A stretch of DNA of 64,000 bases from Vibrio pacinii DSM 19139 (GTDB lineage Bacteria > Pseudomonadota > Gammaproteobacteria > Enterobacterales > Vibrionaceae): NCBI RefSeq assembly GCF_000711795.1, contig NZ_JONH01000002.1, positions 372,001 to 436,000 of the forward strand. Reading direction: 5' to 3'. Within the stretch, counting starts at the first letter, position 1. Every line of letters begins with the position of its first letter. The notes beneath the pieces are model-generated. The model was given only the letters and a program-made list of their open reading frames with translations. It was not told where the DNA came from and ran no database searches. Made by a program: the position numbers and the translations under genes. Shown here in pieces: positions 37,456 to 46,453 of the stretch.

Positions 37456-37563
37456 CGACCCTTCTTAAGCCGAGGGTCACCTAGCCAACTGACGTTGTTA
37501 GTGAATGTTATTTGTTCACACTATATATAAGCCAATCGCAATTTTGCGGCTGGCTATTTTTTT
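37456..37563 (+). ncRNA. qrr: Qrr quorum-regulatory small RNA
   Basis: Hfq-dependent trans-acting sRNA of about 108 nt. A first hairpin is formed by GACCC / GGGTC (37457-37478). The family-defining invariant segment CTAGCCAACTGACGTTGTTA, followed by GTGAA, runs from 37481 to 37505, and a second hairpin by GTGAA / TTCAC. It ends in a GCCA...TGGC terminator stem plus a T-run to 37563. In Vibrio, phosphorylated LuxO with sigma-54 activates qrr genes at low cell density, and the RNAs pair with luxR/hapR, aphA and other mRNAs (established). The sigma-54 promoter and LuxO site upstream support this. Which of Qrr1-5 it is cannot be told. The exact 5' end is inferred. Confidence 0.95.
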
Positions 37564-37872
37564 GTCTCTACAATGTAACGTCGTTGTAGCCTGAGTGTGT
37601 GAAAAACGCTAACGACACCTCTATTTCTCGACAATTTCGCGACTTTTTAATTCTATACTCGACATTTTGTCGTATTTTTATTAATAATGTCCGCTTTATT
37701 CTTCGCATCCTGCCTGATTGAGGGCGCGGAGCACCTGTTGAAACGAACATCTCAAGGTTGTTTGTATAAGGACACATTTCAATAGAAAAACCAGTTTATG
37801 AGCAATGCTCAGTGGAGCTTTTGAGCTCTCAACTCATTAAGGACGATGAGTGCGTAACTAATAAGAGGTTAT
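37564..37872. other. Intergenic region between qrr and gltS
   Basis: About 310 bases without a gene. It holds a short palindrome CGACA-TTT-TGTCG at about 37660, followed by an AT-rich run, and a possible ribosome site AAGAGG before gltS. No clear promoter or small open frame is seen. Confidence 0.5.
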
Positions 37873-39099
37873 ATGAATCAGATAATTTCAGTGGGACCGC
37901 TAGAATCGTTCTTAATTGCTATCAGCGTGTTGTTCTTAGGTCACTTCGTTAACTCAAAACTCCCGATTCTTAAAAAGTTCAATATTCCTGAACCGATCGT
38001 CGGCGGCCTTATTGTCGCGTTTATTATCACTCTTGTGCACTTCAATGGCATCGATCTCGAGTTTTCATTACCACTGCAAAAAATCTTTATGTTGATGTTT
38101 TTTGCTACGGTCGGTTTGGCAGCCAACTATACCCAGTTGGTGAAGGGTGGCGCCAAGGTTTTTATCTTCTTAGCGATTGCTTCCTTCTATATCATTATTC
38201 AAAACGGAGTCGGGGTGACGCTTGCCACTGCTCTCGGGCTCGATCCTCTGATGGGATTGATTGCGGGATCGATTACGCTGTCAGGTGGCCATGGTACAGG
38301 CGCGGCTTGGGCACAAACGTTTAATGAGAGTTTTGGCTTATCGAATACGCTCGAAATTGCGATGGCATCGGCCACCTTTGGCTTGATCATTGGTGGTATC
38401 ATCGGTAGCCCTGTCGCGCAAAAATTGATCAACAATAATGGTTTCGAGTCTGAATACGGCACCGGGGTTAATACTCACCAACGTTTTCCTGAGCTTGTCA
38501 CATATAACGAGTATGAGGAAGATAAGGTCACCGCGAAAAAGGTGATCGAAATACTGTTCATTCTTCTACTCTGTGTTACCGGCGCTAAGTATCTTGAAAT
38601 GTGGGTGAATGGCTTCGAGATCAGCTGGTTAATGATCCCAGATTTTGTTTATGCGCTGTTTATCGGTGTGTTTATCACCAATATTCTTGAAGTGACCAAG
38701 GTGCACAAAGTGGACGCTGAGACGGTTGATATTCTTGGTACTGTATCTCTTGCGTTATTTCTTGCGATGGCGCTGATGAGTTTGAAACTATGGAATATCT
38801 TCGATTTGGCGATTCCGTTCTTGGTCATTCTAGCCGTGCAATCAGTGGTGTTAGGCATATTTGCTTATTTCGTGACTTTTAAAGTGATGGGAGCAAATTA
38901 TGATGCAGCGGTTATTGCCGGGGGCCATTGTGGTTTCGGTTTAGGAGCCACACCCACAGCGGTGATGAATATGGGCTCATTGGTCAATAAATTTGGCCCT
39001 TCTCCACAAGCCTTTATGGTGGTGCCGATTGTGGGGGCGTTCTTCATTGATATCGTTAACCTGATTATTCTTCAGGGGTATATCTCGTTTATCGGTTAA
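37873..39099 (+). CDS. gltS: Sodium/glutamate symporter
   Basis: Inner-membrane Na+-coupled glutamate importer of 408 residues, the family's usual length. Two inverted halves of hydrophobic spans are seen. Each has a glycine-rich re-entrant segment: SGGHGTGAAWAQTF (about 137-150) and AGGHCGFGLGATPTAVMNM (about 352-370). The start has AAGAGG upstream. It is transcribed in the same direction as qrr but 310 bases beyond the sRNA terminator, so it probably has its own promoter. Confidence 0.95.
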   Translation: MNQIISVGPLESFLIAISVLFLGHFVNSKLPILKKFNIPEPIVGGLIVAFIITLVHFNGIDLEFSLPLQKIFMLMFFATVGLAANYTQLVKGGAKVFIFLAIASFYIIIQNGVGVTLATALGLDPLMGLIAGSITLSGGHGTGAAWAQTFNESFGLSNTLEIAMASATFGLIIGGIIGSPVAQKLINNNGFESEYGTGVNTHQRFPELVTYNEYEEDKVTAKKVIEILFILLLCVTGAKYLEMWVNGFEISWLMIPDFVYALFIGVFITNILEVTKVHKVDAETVDILGTVSLALFLAMALMSLKLWNIFDLAIPFLVILAVQSVVLGIFAYFVTFKVMGANYDAAVIAGGHCGFGLGATPTAVMNMGSLVNKFGPSPQAFMVVPIVGAFFIDIVNLIILQGYISFIG

Positions 39100-39107
39100 C
39101 TCAAGCA

Positions 39108-39132
39108 AAACGCCCTACATTAGAGGGCGTTT
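39108..39132 (+). terminator. Intrinsic terminator after gltS
   Basis: AAACGCCCT / AGGGCGTTT stem with a 7-base loop, then TTTT, just past gltS and facing the PilZ gene. Confidence 0.88.
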
Positions 39133-39163
39133 GTTTTATCGATTCGATTATTTGCCAGTGAGG

Positions 39164-39889
39164 CTACCTGAGGGTAAGTTTGGTGCCGTTAAATTTAAGA
39201 TGTCCTAACAAGACTTTGGCGTTGTTTTTGCCTAGATCGGTAAATGCGACGCCGTAGCGGGCATAATGCATCGAACGTTGTAAGTTACATACTTTGCCAA
39301 ATAAAGGTTCGAACTGTGTGCCTTTTAATGTATTTAGCTGAACTTGCAACGCTATCTCCTCACCCACTTGGAACGGTCGGCTAAGTGGCGCTGTGATGAA
39401 ACGACAGCCTCCTTTTGAGAGATCACGAATCTCACATTCAAGTCGATGACTCTCTGCTGTTACTTTTGCCGATAAGTTAATATCAAACCGAGGCTCTTTA
39501 CGCAGTTGGGTGACTTGCATCGTCTGGGGAACCGACAGTGCGACCATCGCAATCGGAGCCCTTAGAACGTGTTGTAATTGGCTGCGAAAGTGGATCACAG
39601 CGCCTTCACCGCGAGGAGAAATGGCTCGTATAGTTGCCCAAAAACCTTCTTGGAAAAAGAACTCAAGATCGTCTTCGGAAATTTTTGGTAACTCGGCTAA
39701 AACAACATTTTGCGAGTGAGTGCCAATAAATGAGGTTTTGCAGCGGAATGTCGTGCCAACAGGCGTCGAAATACCAATCGTGAGCTCTCCACCATGCTCA
39801 ACCATTGCCAGTGCATCTGTGCTGTTGAGAACCGAGACACTGCGTTCACTTTGCTGTTGATCGTTTTTTGCTACCGCTCGGGTATTCAT
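39164..39889 (-). CDS. PilZ-domain c-di-GMP receptor, PlzD-like
   Basis: Cytoplasmic protein of 241 residues with two beta domains. The N-terminal YcgR-N/PilZN-like domain (about 25-115) precedes the PilZ domain (about 128-235). Both c-di-GMP-binding motifs are intact: R130-x3-R134 (LRKEPRFD) and D156-x-S-x2-G161 (RDLSKGG). The plan equals that of V. cholerae VCA0042 (PlzD), which from memory lies close to a DUF368 gene there too. Likely roles are motility or biofilm control. The ATG follows GGAGG. Confidence 0.9.
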   Translation of the reverse strand: MNTRAVAKNDQQQSERSVSVLNSTDALAMVEHGGELTIGISTPVGTTFRCKTSFIGTHSQNVVLAELPKISEDDLEFFFQEGFWATIRAISPRGEGAVIHFRSQLQHVLRAPIAMVALSVPQTMQVTQLRKEPRFDINLSAKVTAESHRLECEIRDLSKGGCRFITAPLSRPFQVGEEIALQVQLNTLKGTQFEPLFGKVCNLQRSMHYARYGVAFTDLGKNNAKVLLGHLKFNGTKLTLR

Positions 39890-40062
39890 CTAGCCTCCGT
39901 TGCTCCCATCATGTTATTGTTTTGTCGATGGGTAAATAAGTGTGTCCGCATGGGATTATAAAAAACACCTCGGAGCTCTCCAATTTTATGTTTGGATTCG
40001 TTATTGTTCAAACATCAATTTACCTAATAAGTTTGACCTATCTATCATTTCTGGGAGTCAAT

Positions 40063-40341
40063 ATGTCTCATATGGTAATTCTTGACCAAGAAAATCATCA
40101 ATTTCGTGTTCACTTACAAGATGAGCATTATGCGACTGTGACTTTTGTCGAGAAAGACAACGTCTATATAATTACCGCCACTAAGGTCCCAGAAGCACTC
40201 CAAGGCCGTGGGTTTGGCAAGGTGATGATGGAAGCAATTTTGCCTGAAATCGAGCAACTTGGTATGAAAGTACAGCCTATTTGCAGTTATGTGGTGCACT
40301 ATATGTCTCGTAACCCGCAGTGGTCACATCTACAAGTGTAA
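40063..40341 (+). CDS. Short GNAT-like acetyltransferase (PF14542/YjdJ type)
   Basis: Protein of 92 residues from the minimal GNAT family typified by YjdJ. The acetyl-CoA loop pattern is seen as ALQGRGFGKVMMEAIL, followed by PICSYVVHYMSRNPQW, the usual C-terminal end of this family. The ATG at 40063 has TGGGAG 6 bases upstream; the longer frame is not supported. It is joined directly to the next gene (stop TAA followed at once by ATG), so they form an operon. Substrate unknown. Confidence 0.85.
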   Translation: MSHMVILDQENHQFRVHLQDEHYATVTFVEKDNVYIITATKVPEALQGRGFGKVMMEAILPEIEQLGMKVQPICSYVVHYMSRNPQWSHLQV

Positions 40342-41310
40342 ATGACATTGAAGCGATATCAGCCCATTATTGAAGCACTCGGATTTACCACGCTTCACTC
40401 TAGTCAGCGGTTACAGGTATTGTGGGGCGGCTACGGTGAGCTAGTTCGGCTTTATGTCGACAGCACCAGTATTGTAGTAAAACATGTCCAGCTGCCCCAG
40501 CAACATACTCACCCTCGAGGTTGGAATACTCAACGTTCTCACCAACGTAAACTGAAATCCTATCAAGTAGAGCTGAGCTGGTATAACCATCAGGCCGAGC
40601 ACACAAACGCGCGAGTGCCGAAAAAACTGCTCGTTCAGACGGATGGGCAAGATTATCTACTCGTGATGGAAGACCTAAAGTCGGTGGGTTATAGCGAGGT
40701 GGTGAGCACTGCCAAACGACAACACATTACCGCTTGTTTGCGTTGGCTCGCTCAATTTCATGCACAATACATTGGTGATCAAGGTAAAGATTTATGGCCT
40801 GTAGGGTGTTATTGGCACCTTGCGACCCGGCCAGATGAATTTGATGCCCTGCAAGATATGCAGTTAAAGCAGCACGCACACACGATCGATCGTGTATTAA
40901 CGCAAGCGCCATACCCAACCTTAGTTCATGGTGATGCTAAGCTGGCGAATTTCTGTTTTACGCCAGATGGAAACCAAGCGGCGGCGGTCGATTTTCAATA
41001 TGTCGGGCGCGGATGTGCGATGAAAGATGTTGCGCTGTTTATCAGTAGTGCCGTTGATCCTGAGCTGTGCGCACAGATGGAAAGTGAGTTGCTCGACGAA
41101 TATTTTGTGCATTTGCAACTTGCGCTCAGTGACACTCAGCCTCAACTCTGTGCACAAAGGGTTGAGCAGGCTTGGCGGCCATTATTTGCTATCGCTTGGG
41201 CCGATTTTCAACGCTTCGTTAAAGGGTGGAGTCCGGACCATTGGAAGATCAATGCTTACACCGAAGCACTCACTGCTCAAGCGCTAGAAACACTTAAGGC
41301 GTACCGCTAA
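40342..41310 (+). CDS. Aminoglycoside-phosphotransferase/choline-kinase-like protein
   Basis: Kinase-fold protein of 322 residues. The catalytic loop reads LVHGDAKLANFCF (about 194-206) and the metal-binding segment AAVDFQYVGRGCAMKDVALF (about 214-233), as in the EcKinase/APH superfamily. An N-terminal lobe with LLVMEDL supplies the hinge. The substrate is unknown; members phosphorylate hydroxyl groups of small molecules. It starts directly after the stop of the short acetyltransferase with no gap. An inverted repeat overlaps its last codons. Confidence 0.8.
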   Translation: MTLKRYQPIIEALGFTTLHSSQRLQVLWGGYGELVRLYVDSTSIVVKHVQLPQQHTHPRGWNTQRSHQRKLKSYQVELSWYNHQAEHTNARVPKKLLVQTDGQDYLLVMEDLKSVGYSEVVSTAKRQHITACLRWLAQFHAQYIGDQGKDLWPVGCYWHLATRPDEFDALQDMQLKQHAHTIDRVLTQAPYPTLVHGDAKLANFCFTPDGNQAAAVDFQYVGRGCAMKDVALFISSAVDPELCAQMESELLDEYFVHLQLALSDTQPQLCAQRVEQAWRPLFAIAWADFQRFVKGWSPDHWKINAYTEALTAQALETLKAYR

Positions 41311-41320
41311 GTACGCCTTA
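41295..41320. terminator. Hairpin overlapping the end of the kinase-like gene
   Basis: TAAGGCGTAC / GTACGCCTTA, a perfect 10-bp stem whose 6-base loop contains the TAA stop codon. There is no T-run. It lies between convergent genes and may end or protect both transcripts. Confidence 0.55.
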
Positions 41321-41346
41321 TCGTAACGAAATAGGTTGACTAAGCA

Positions 41347-41838
41347 CTAGGCCTGAATCCTCGCCATGTAATAGGTGTTAATCAATTGACCATCACGAAA
41401 TGATCCCCACTTGGCTTCGCCTTCGATTTCAAAACCAAACTTTTTGTAGCAGGCTATCGCTTTTTCGTTGTCGCTGTTCACTTCGATTTGGACTCGTTTA
41501 ATTTGCAGCCAGTTATCGGCCAAATCGAGCACGGTCTCAATCAGTTTACTGGCCACTCCTCGACCATGAAAGTCATCATGGACTCCCAAACCAAAGCTAC
41601 CACAATGGGCGGTGCGAGGTCGTTGAGAATGTTCAAAGCCAATATTTCCCACTACTCGTCCATCTATCTCTGCAACATAGCTATAAACGCCTTGAGGCAT
41701 GCTTTCCAGTCGTTTCGTCCACATGGCTACTGAAGGCTTCGGCAGTTGCAGAGTTTCTCGTTGTGCTTGCGGTTGTGAGTAGATATCACACAATGCTGCA
41801 GCATCACTAACTTGAGTCGGACGGACTATTATTTCCAT
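41347..41838 (-). CDS. GNAT acetyltransferase, AaaT (YhhY)-like
   Basis: Cytoplasmic N-acetyltransferase of 163 residues. The acetyl-CoA binding segment is FGLGVHDDFHGRGVASKLIE (about 82-101), followed by VNSDNEKAIACYKKFGFEIEGEA. Together with the N-terminal QPQAQRETLQLPKPS and MWTKRLE pattern, it matches E. coli YhhY/AaaT, which acetylates some amino acids. The substrate here is inferred from resemblance only. Confidence 0.85.
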   Translation of the reverse strand: MEIIVRPTQVSDAAALCDIYSQPQAQRETLQLPKPSVAMWTKRLESMPQGVYSYVAEIDGRVVGNIGFEHSQRPRTAHCGSFGLGVHDDFHGRGVASKLIETVLDLADNWLQIKRVQIEVNSDNEKAIACYKKFGFEIEGEAKWGSFRDGQLINTYYMARIQA

Positions 41839-42061
41839 ATTATTGCCTTAACTTAACGACTGATTGAACATTGATACACCATAACGACATTCGATTTTTT
41901 GTTAAAGCACTGTTTTAGATAATTATTATGTGATGAATATTAGGCAGGCGATCATTGCCTATCCATCAATAGCTCATGAGTAAATAGCGCATCGGTAAAA
42001 TGATTTGTGTGTTACGTCGCGGCGATTTACTCTAGTTATCTCACCAGATAAGGACATCGGT

Positions 42062-43240
42062 ATGAATCATGCTGCGAGCTGGAAAACTCCGCAAAACTTT
42101 CTGTTAATTATTTCGATTGTGGTTCCGATAGCTTTTTCAAGTTGGATGGCCTTGTTGAATAACTTTGTGATCGAAAAAGCCAACTTTGATGGTTCTGATA
42201 TTGGTTTGCTCCAGAGCGTACGCGAGATCCCTGGTTTTCTGGCTTTTAGCGCGGTGTTTTTGTTGTTGTTTATCCGTGAACAGCGATTTATGTTGCTGTC
42301 ACTGGCGGCTTTGACACTCGGTACCGCAATCACCGGATTCTTTCCCAGTCTATTGGGCTTATTACTCACAACCTTGTTGATGTCGACCGGTTTTCATTAC
42401 TTCGAAACGCTTAAACAGTCGCTTTCACTTCAATGGCTGTCAAAAGACGAAGCACCAGAAATGTTAGGTAAGATGATATCCGTGGGGGCGCTCGCATCGT
42501 TAGTGACCTACGCCGCGTTATGGTTTTGCCTTGAAGTACTCAGCTTAGAGTTTAAATGGGTCTATCTGATTTTTGGTGGCATTGGTTTGGTGCTCGTAAG
42601 TTGGATGATGCTCGCCTTTCCGCAGTTTCAAACTGATGTGCAGCAAAACAAAAAGCTCGTCCTACGCAAGCGTTATTGGCTCTACTATGCGCTGACATTT
42701 ATGAGTGGTGCACGGCGCCAAATCTTCACCGTCTTCGCCGGTTTTTTGATGGTGGAGAAGTTTGGTTACTCGGCGGCGGACGTTACTGTGCTGTTCTTAA
42801 TCAACTACCTATTCAATTTTCTGTTTGCCAAACGGATCGGGCGATTTATCGGTCAGGTCGGTGAGCGCAAAGCTTTGATGTTTGAATACACAGGTTTGAT
42901 TATTGTGTTTGCAGGCTATGCGGTGGTAGAAACGGCGCAATGGGCCGCGCTACTCTATGTGATTGACCATCTGTTTTTTGCTCTCGCACTGGCAATAAAG
43001 ACCTATTTCCAAAAAATAGCCGATCCGGCAGATATGGCCTCGACGGCTGGGGTGGCATTTACTATCAACCACATCGCTGCAGTATTTATTCCCGTGACTT
43101 TCGGGTTGATTTGGCTGGTATCGCCTGCGGCAGTGTTTTACATTGGCGCAGGGATGGCATTGATTTCATTTCTATTGTCACTCAACATTCCCAAGTTGCC
43201 ACAACAAGGTAACGAAGTTCGCATTCTCAATTGGAGTTAA
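42062..43240 (+). CDS. MFS transporter
   Basis: Inner-membrane carrier of 392 residues with about twelve hydrophobic spans and a basic central loop (QQNKKLVLRKRYW). No subfamily can be given with safety. The ATG at 42062 has AAGGA upstream; a longer frame to 42005 is not supported. The oxidoreductase gene follows after 6 bases, so they form a two-gene operon and probably act on the same compound, perhaps a sugar or polyol derivative (inference). Confidence 0.8.
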   Translation: MNHAASWKTPQNFLLIISIVVPIAFSSWMALLNNFVIEKANFDGSDIGLLQSVREIPGFLAFSAVFLLLFIREQRFMLLSLAALTLGTAITGFFPSLLGLLLTTLLMSTGFHYFETLKQSLSLQWLSKDEAPEMLGKMISVGALASLVTYAALWFCLEVLSLEFKWVYLIFGGIGLVLVSWMMLAFPQFQTDVQQNKKLVLRKRYWLYYALTFMSGARRQIFTVFAGFLMVEKFGYSAADVTVLFLINYLFNFLFAKRIGRFIGQVGERKALMFEYTGLIIVFAGYAVVETAQWAALLYVIDHLFFALALAIKTYFQKIADPADMASTAGVAFTINHIAAVFIPVTFGLIWLVSPAAVFYIGAGMALISFLLSLNIPKLPQQGNEVRILNWS

Positions 43241-43246
43241 TCTGAC

Positions 43247-44179
43247 GTGAAAATCGCAATTATTGGCTTAGGTGACATTGCACAAAAGGCCTACCTTCCG
43301 GTGATAACTCAACTGCCAGGGGTCGAACTGATTTTATCGACTCGCAATGCCCAAACTTTGACGCAGTTAGCGGAGAAATATCGTATTGCCAATACTTGCC
43401 AAGATTATCGACAGGTTATTGATTTTAAACCGGATGCTGTGATGATCCATGCGGCAACCTCTGTGCATTATCAGGTCGCGAGTTTTTTCCTAGCCCATGG
43501 AATTGCGACCTTTGTTGATAAGCCGCTGGCTGATAGTGCACAACAAGTGGAACGCTTGTATGAGCTTGCTCAACTGCACCATCAACCTCTTTATGTCGGC
43601 TTTAATCGTCGTCATATCCCACTCTATAACCAATATATTCCTGAACTAGCGCAAGGCCAGATTGGGCAACTGACCTCTCTTCGTTGGGAAAAGCATCGTC
43701 ATAATCTTGCTGGTGAGATTCGTACATTTGTTTTTGATGATTTCATTCATCCGCTCGATAGTATTAATTTAGACGCGCGCGCCAGTCTTGATCAAGCTTA
43801 CGTCACGCATCAGTTCGACGCTGGCAAATTGGCACGCCTCGATATTCAATGGCAGTCTGGTCAGACGTTGCTTCATGCCTCGATGAATCGCCAGTTTGGT
43901 ATTACCACTGAGCGTGTCAGTGCGACGTATAGCAATGCTGCGTATCAATTTGATTCTTTCCATCAGGGGGAAAGGTGGCAAGCGGGTGAACATTGCTCAT
44001 TGGCACTGAAAGACTGGACGCCAATGCTGACTAGTAAAGGCTTTGAGCACATGATTCTTGATTGGTTAAAGGTGGTCGAGCGTGGCCAATTAGCGTCAGA
44101 TGTTATTGCGCGTAATATCGCGACGCATCAACTAGCGGACCGTTTAGTTAAGCAACTTGAGGCGCAATCGGCGAGCTAA
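43247..44179 (+). CDS. Gfo/Idh/MocA-family oxidoreductase, YceM/MviM-like
   Basis: NAD(P)-dependent dehydrogenase of 310 residues. The N-terminal Rossmann motif is IGLGDIAQKAYLPV (about 5-18), the family Lys-Pro is in VDKPLADS (about 90-97), and VGFNRRHIPLYN follows. It resembles E. coli YceM (MviM), whose substrate is not known. It starts with GTG, with GGAG 11 bases upstream. Confidence 0.85.
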   Translation: MKIAIIGLGDIAQKAYLPVITQLPGVELILSTRNAQTLTQLAEKYRIANTCQDYRQVIDFKPDAVMIHAATSVHYQVASFFLAHGIATFVDKPLADSAQQVERLYELAQLHHQPLYVGFNRRHIPLYNQYIPELAQGQIGQLTSLRWEKHRHNLAGEIRTFVFDDFIHPLDSINLDARASLDQAYVTHQFDAGKLARLDIQWQSGQTLLHASMNRQFGITTERVSATYSNAAYQFDSFHQGERWQAGEHCSLALKDWTPMLTSKGFEHMILDWLKVVERGQLASDVIARNIATHQLADRLVKQLEAQSAS

Positions 44180-44203
44180 ATGCTCTCGCTTAGCGCGTTT
44201 GGT

Positions 44204-45115
44204 CTATTGGCTAAATCGCTGTTGTAAATATTCGACAAAGGTTTTGATCTGTCCCGGAATGAACTTAGACTGGGCATATTGCGCGACAATATTGCCCTGA
44301 TAGTTCCCACCCACATGCCAGTCTGGCAATATTTCAATCACTTGACCTGACTCGATATACGACTGAATAGCAAATTCGGGGAAAACCGATATGCCAGTAT
44401 GACGAATCACGGCTTCACGGCGGATTTCGCTATGGTTAACGGTAAAAGAACCTTTGACATTGATTGAGACTTTTTTCAGGTTATTGGTGAAGTCCCATAC
44501 TCGATCGCGTGGGTTCTCCCCCAAGCACAAACAGTTATGGCTGGCGATATCTTCTGGATGAATTGGCGTACCGTGTTGTTCGAGATATTCAGGGGTTGCG
44601 CACATAACCAAACGGCAATTGGCTAACGGTTTGGCAATCAATCCCTCGGTGGGTTTATCAGTGATATGGATAATAACATCGACTTCGTCACCAATGGGGT
44701 CAATGTAATGGTCAGCGACTTTTAATTGGAGGGCGACATGAGGGTAAAGCTCAATAAAGTCGAGCACCATTGGCATCAGGACTTGACGAGAGAGTGCTTT
44801 GGGCGCCGCGACCCTGAGCGCACCTGAGACCTCACTTTTATCAACTTGGGCGGCTGATACCGCAAGTTTTGCCGAATTCATCATATCGCTACATAAGGCG
44901 TAAACTTCTTGCCCTGTTGAGCTTAAACGCATCTTGCGTGTCGTCCGTTCAAGTAATTTTTCTTGCAAAGCATTTTCTAAGCGCGTCACTGAACGACTAA
45001 CGGAAGAGGGTGAGACACCAAGCTTTTGCGCCGTTCTAGAAAAACTCCCCGATTCAACCACATTAACGAAGATCGCCATCTCAGACAGTAATGGAATAAG
45101 CTTATTTGTGTCCAT
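44204..45115 (-). CDS. LysR-family regulator divergent from the argG-like cluster
   Basis: Regulator of 303 residues with a winged helix-turn-helix at the N-terminus (FVNVVESGSFSRTAQKLGVS, then PSSVSRSVTRLENAL) and a periplasmic-binding-like effector domain (about 90-295). Sequence features such as LERTTRKMRLS fit the CrgA-like branch. It starts at the ATG 45113-45115; only 69 bases separate it from the argG-like start, so it very likely controls that operon. Confidence 0.88.
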   Translation of the reverse strand: MDTNKLIPLLSEMAIFVNVVESGSFSRTAQKLGVSPSSVSRSVTRLENALQEKLLERTTRKMRLSSTGQEVYALCSDMMNSAKLAVSAAQVDKSEVSGALRVAAPKALSRQVLMPMVLDFIELYPHVALQLKVADHYIDPIGDEVDVIIHITDKPTEGLIAKPLANCRLVMCATPEYLEQHGTPIHPEDIASHNCLCLGENPRDRVWDFTNNLKKVSINVKGSFTVNHSEIRREAVIRHTGISVFPEFAIQSYIESGQVIEILPDWHVGGNYQGNIVAQYAQSKFIPGQIKTFVEYLQQRFSQ

Positions 45116-45184
45116 GGTGCAAAAATCCTTTGCGAAATGGCTATATTGTTTCACTTAAGTTACTTATGGATACTAAATAAGTCA

Positions 45185-46453
45185 ATGAATGACAAGATGA
45201 GTGGAAAGGACGTCGTGAAAAAAATAAGAAGTATCGAAGATATTCAAGCGATCTCACCTGCAGTGAACCATGTATTGACACTTTTTAGTGGGGGATTAGA
45301 CAGCAGTTACCTACTTGAAGTACTAAAAGAGATCGATGCGAAGGTTACCGCGTTAGTGGTTGATCTCGGCGATGGCATTGATCGCGAAAACCTAGAACTG
45401 ATCACCAACCATTATGGCGTCGATTTGCAGATCGTTGATGCACAGCAAGAATTTGTTGAGCACAGCATCGTTTCTGCGATTCAGGCCCAAGCGCTCTATT
45501 TGGGCGATTATCCGGTCAGTTCTTCATTATCTCGGCCAATTATCATCAGTAAAGCGATCGAAGTGGCGCAGCAACTCCAGTGCGATGCCATTATTCACAC
45601 CGCTAATCAATCGCAAAACAGCCTTCGACGCCTTAATGGTGCGATTGAGGCAAGTGGCTATCAAGGTTACTACGGCTCACCATATGAGTATTCCGCATTG
45701 AGCCGAGAAGATAAAGCAAACGCGTTGTTTCACTCTGGCCTGGTGGGATTTAAATCTCGTTCGGTCAGTGGCGATGCGAATCTTTGGTGCCGCGAGTTTG
45801 AGTCAGGTGTTCTTGATGACCCTGAAGGTTTTACACTTTCTGAGTCGCTGTTCTCGTGGTCGCAGTGGCAGCCACAGCAGCAACTCGATAAACATCAAAT
45901 TAAAATAGGATTTCGTAAGGGGTATCCGGTAACGATTAATGATTTGCCGATAAACCTTAGGGAAATGATTGCTTTCATTAACAACCACGTTGGCGCGTAT
46001 GAAATAGGTCGTTACATCGGTTTCGACCATTTAGATGACGATGAGAAAGTATTAGAGGTGCGCGAAGCACCCGCTGCTCTTATCCTCATGAAAGCATATA
46101 AGTTGCTGGAAACAGCAACGTTACCCACAGATGTACTCAAAGCTAAAGCTATGCAAAACGAAATGTGGACTCAAGAGGCCGTAGAAGGTCGTTGGGGAAG
46201 CACTCTACAGTGTGCAAGCTATGCGTTCATCGCTCACACTGCCGAGTCTATCTCTGGCAGTGTTCTCTTCAAACTATCGCGCGGAAACGCGTTGGCGACC
46301 GCTATTGTCGCTGATAAGGCTAAGTACTTGCGTGATAGAGACCGCTGGGAAGTGGACACGGCTAAGTTACGCAGTCAGCGCACCTTAGTGATCCCTTCAC
46401 CTGCTGTCGACCGCAGTTGCAACTCGGAGGTAACGTCGAATGGATATCGTTAA
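45185..46453 (+). CDS. Argininosuccinate-synthase-like PP-loop enzyme
   Basis: ATP-pyrophosphatase of about 422 residues resembling ArgG. The PP-loop SGGLDSS is at residues 35-41, the late NLWCREFESGVLDDP block (about 198-212) matches ArgG NLWGRSIExGxLEDP, and IGFRKGYPVTIN follows. At the place of the ArgG substrate motif (TGKGNDQVRFE) it reads TANQSQNSLRR (139-149). The Asn/Asp/Arg residues that hold citrulline and aspartate are thus changed. It probably adenylates an acid or ureido group and joins it to an amine, with substrates different from ArgG (inference). The start is uncertain: ATG 45185 or a GTG at 45215 behind AAAGGA. It overlaps the dioxygenase gene by 14 bases. No argH is nearby. 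Confidence 0.8.
   Translation: MNDKMSGKDVVKKIRSIEDIQAISPAVNHVLTLFSGGLDSSYLLEVLKEIDAKVTALVVDLGDGIDRENLELITNHYGVDLQIVDAQQEFVEHSIVSAIQAQALYLGDYPVSSSLSRPIIISKAIEVAQQLQCDAIIHTANQSQNSLRRLNGAIEASGYQGYYGSPYEYSALSREDKANALFHSGLVGFKSRSVSGDANLWCREFESGVLDDPEGFTLSESLFSWSQWQPQQQLDKHQIKIGFRKGYPVTINDLPINLREMIAFINNHVGAYEIGRYIGFDHLDDDEKVLEVREAPAALILMKAYKLLETATLPTDVLKAKAMQNEMWTQEAVEGRWGSTLQCASYAFIAHTAESISGSVLFKLSRGNALATAIVADKAKYLRDRDRWEVDTAKLRSQRTLVIPSPAVDRSCNSEVTSNGYR

Noticed and set aside
45137..45184. N-terminal extension of the ArgG-like protein
   Set aside because: It has no ribosome site and runs into the LysR divergent region; later starts have better context.
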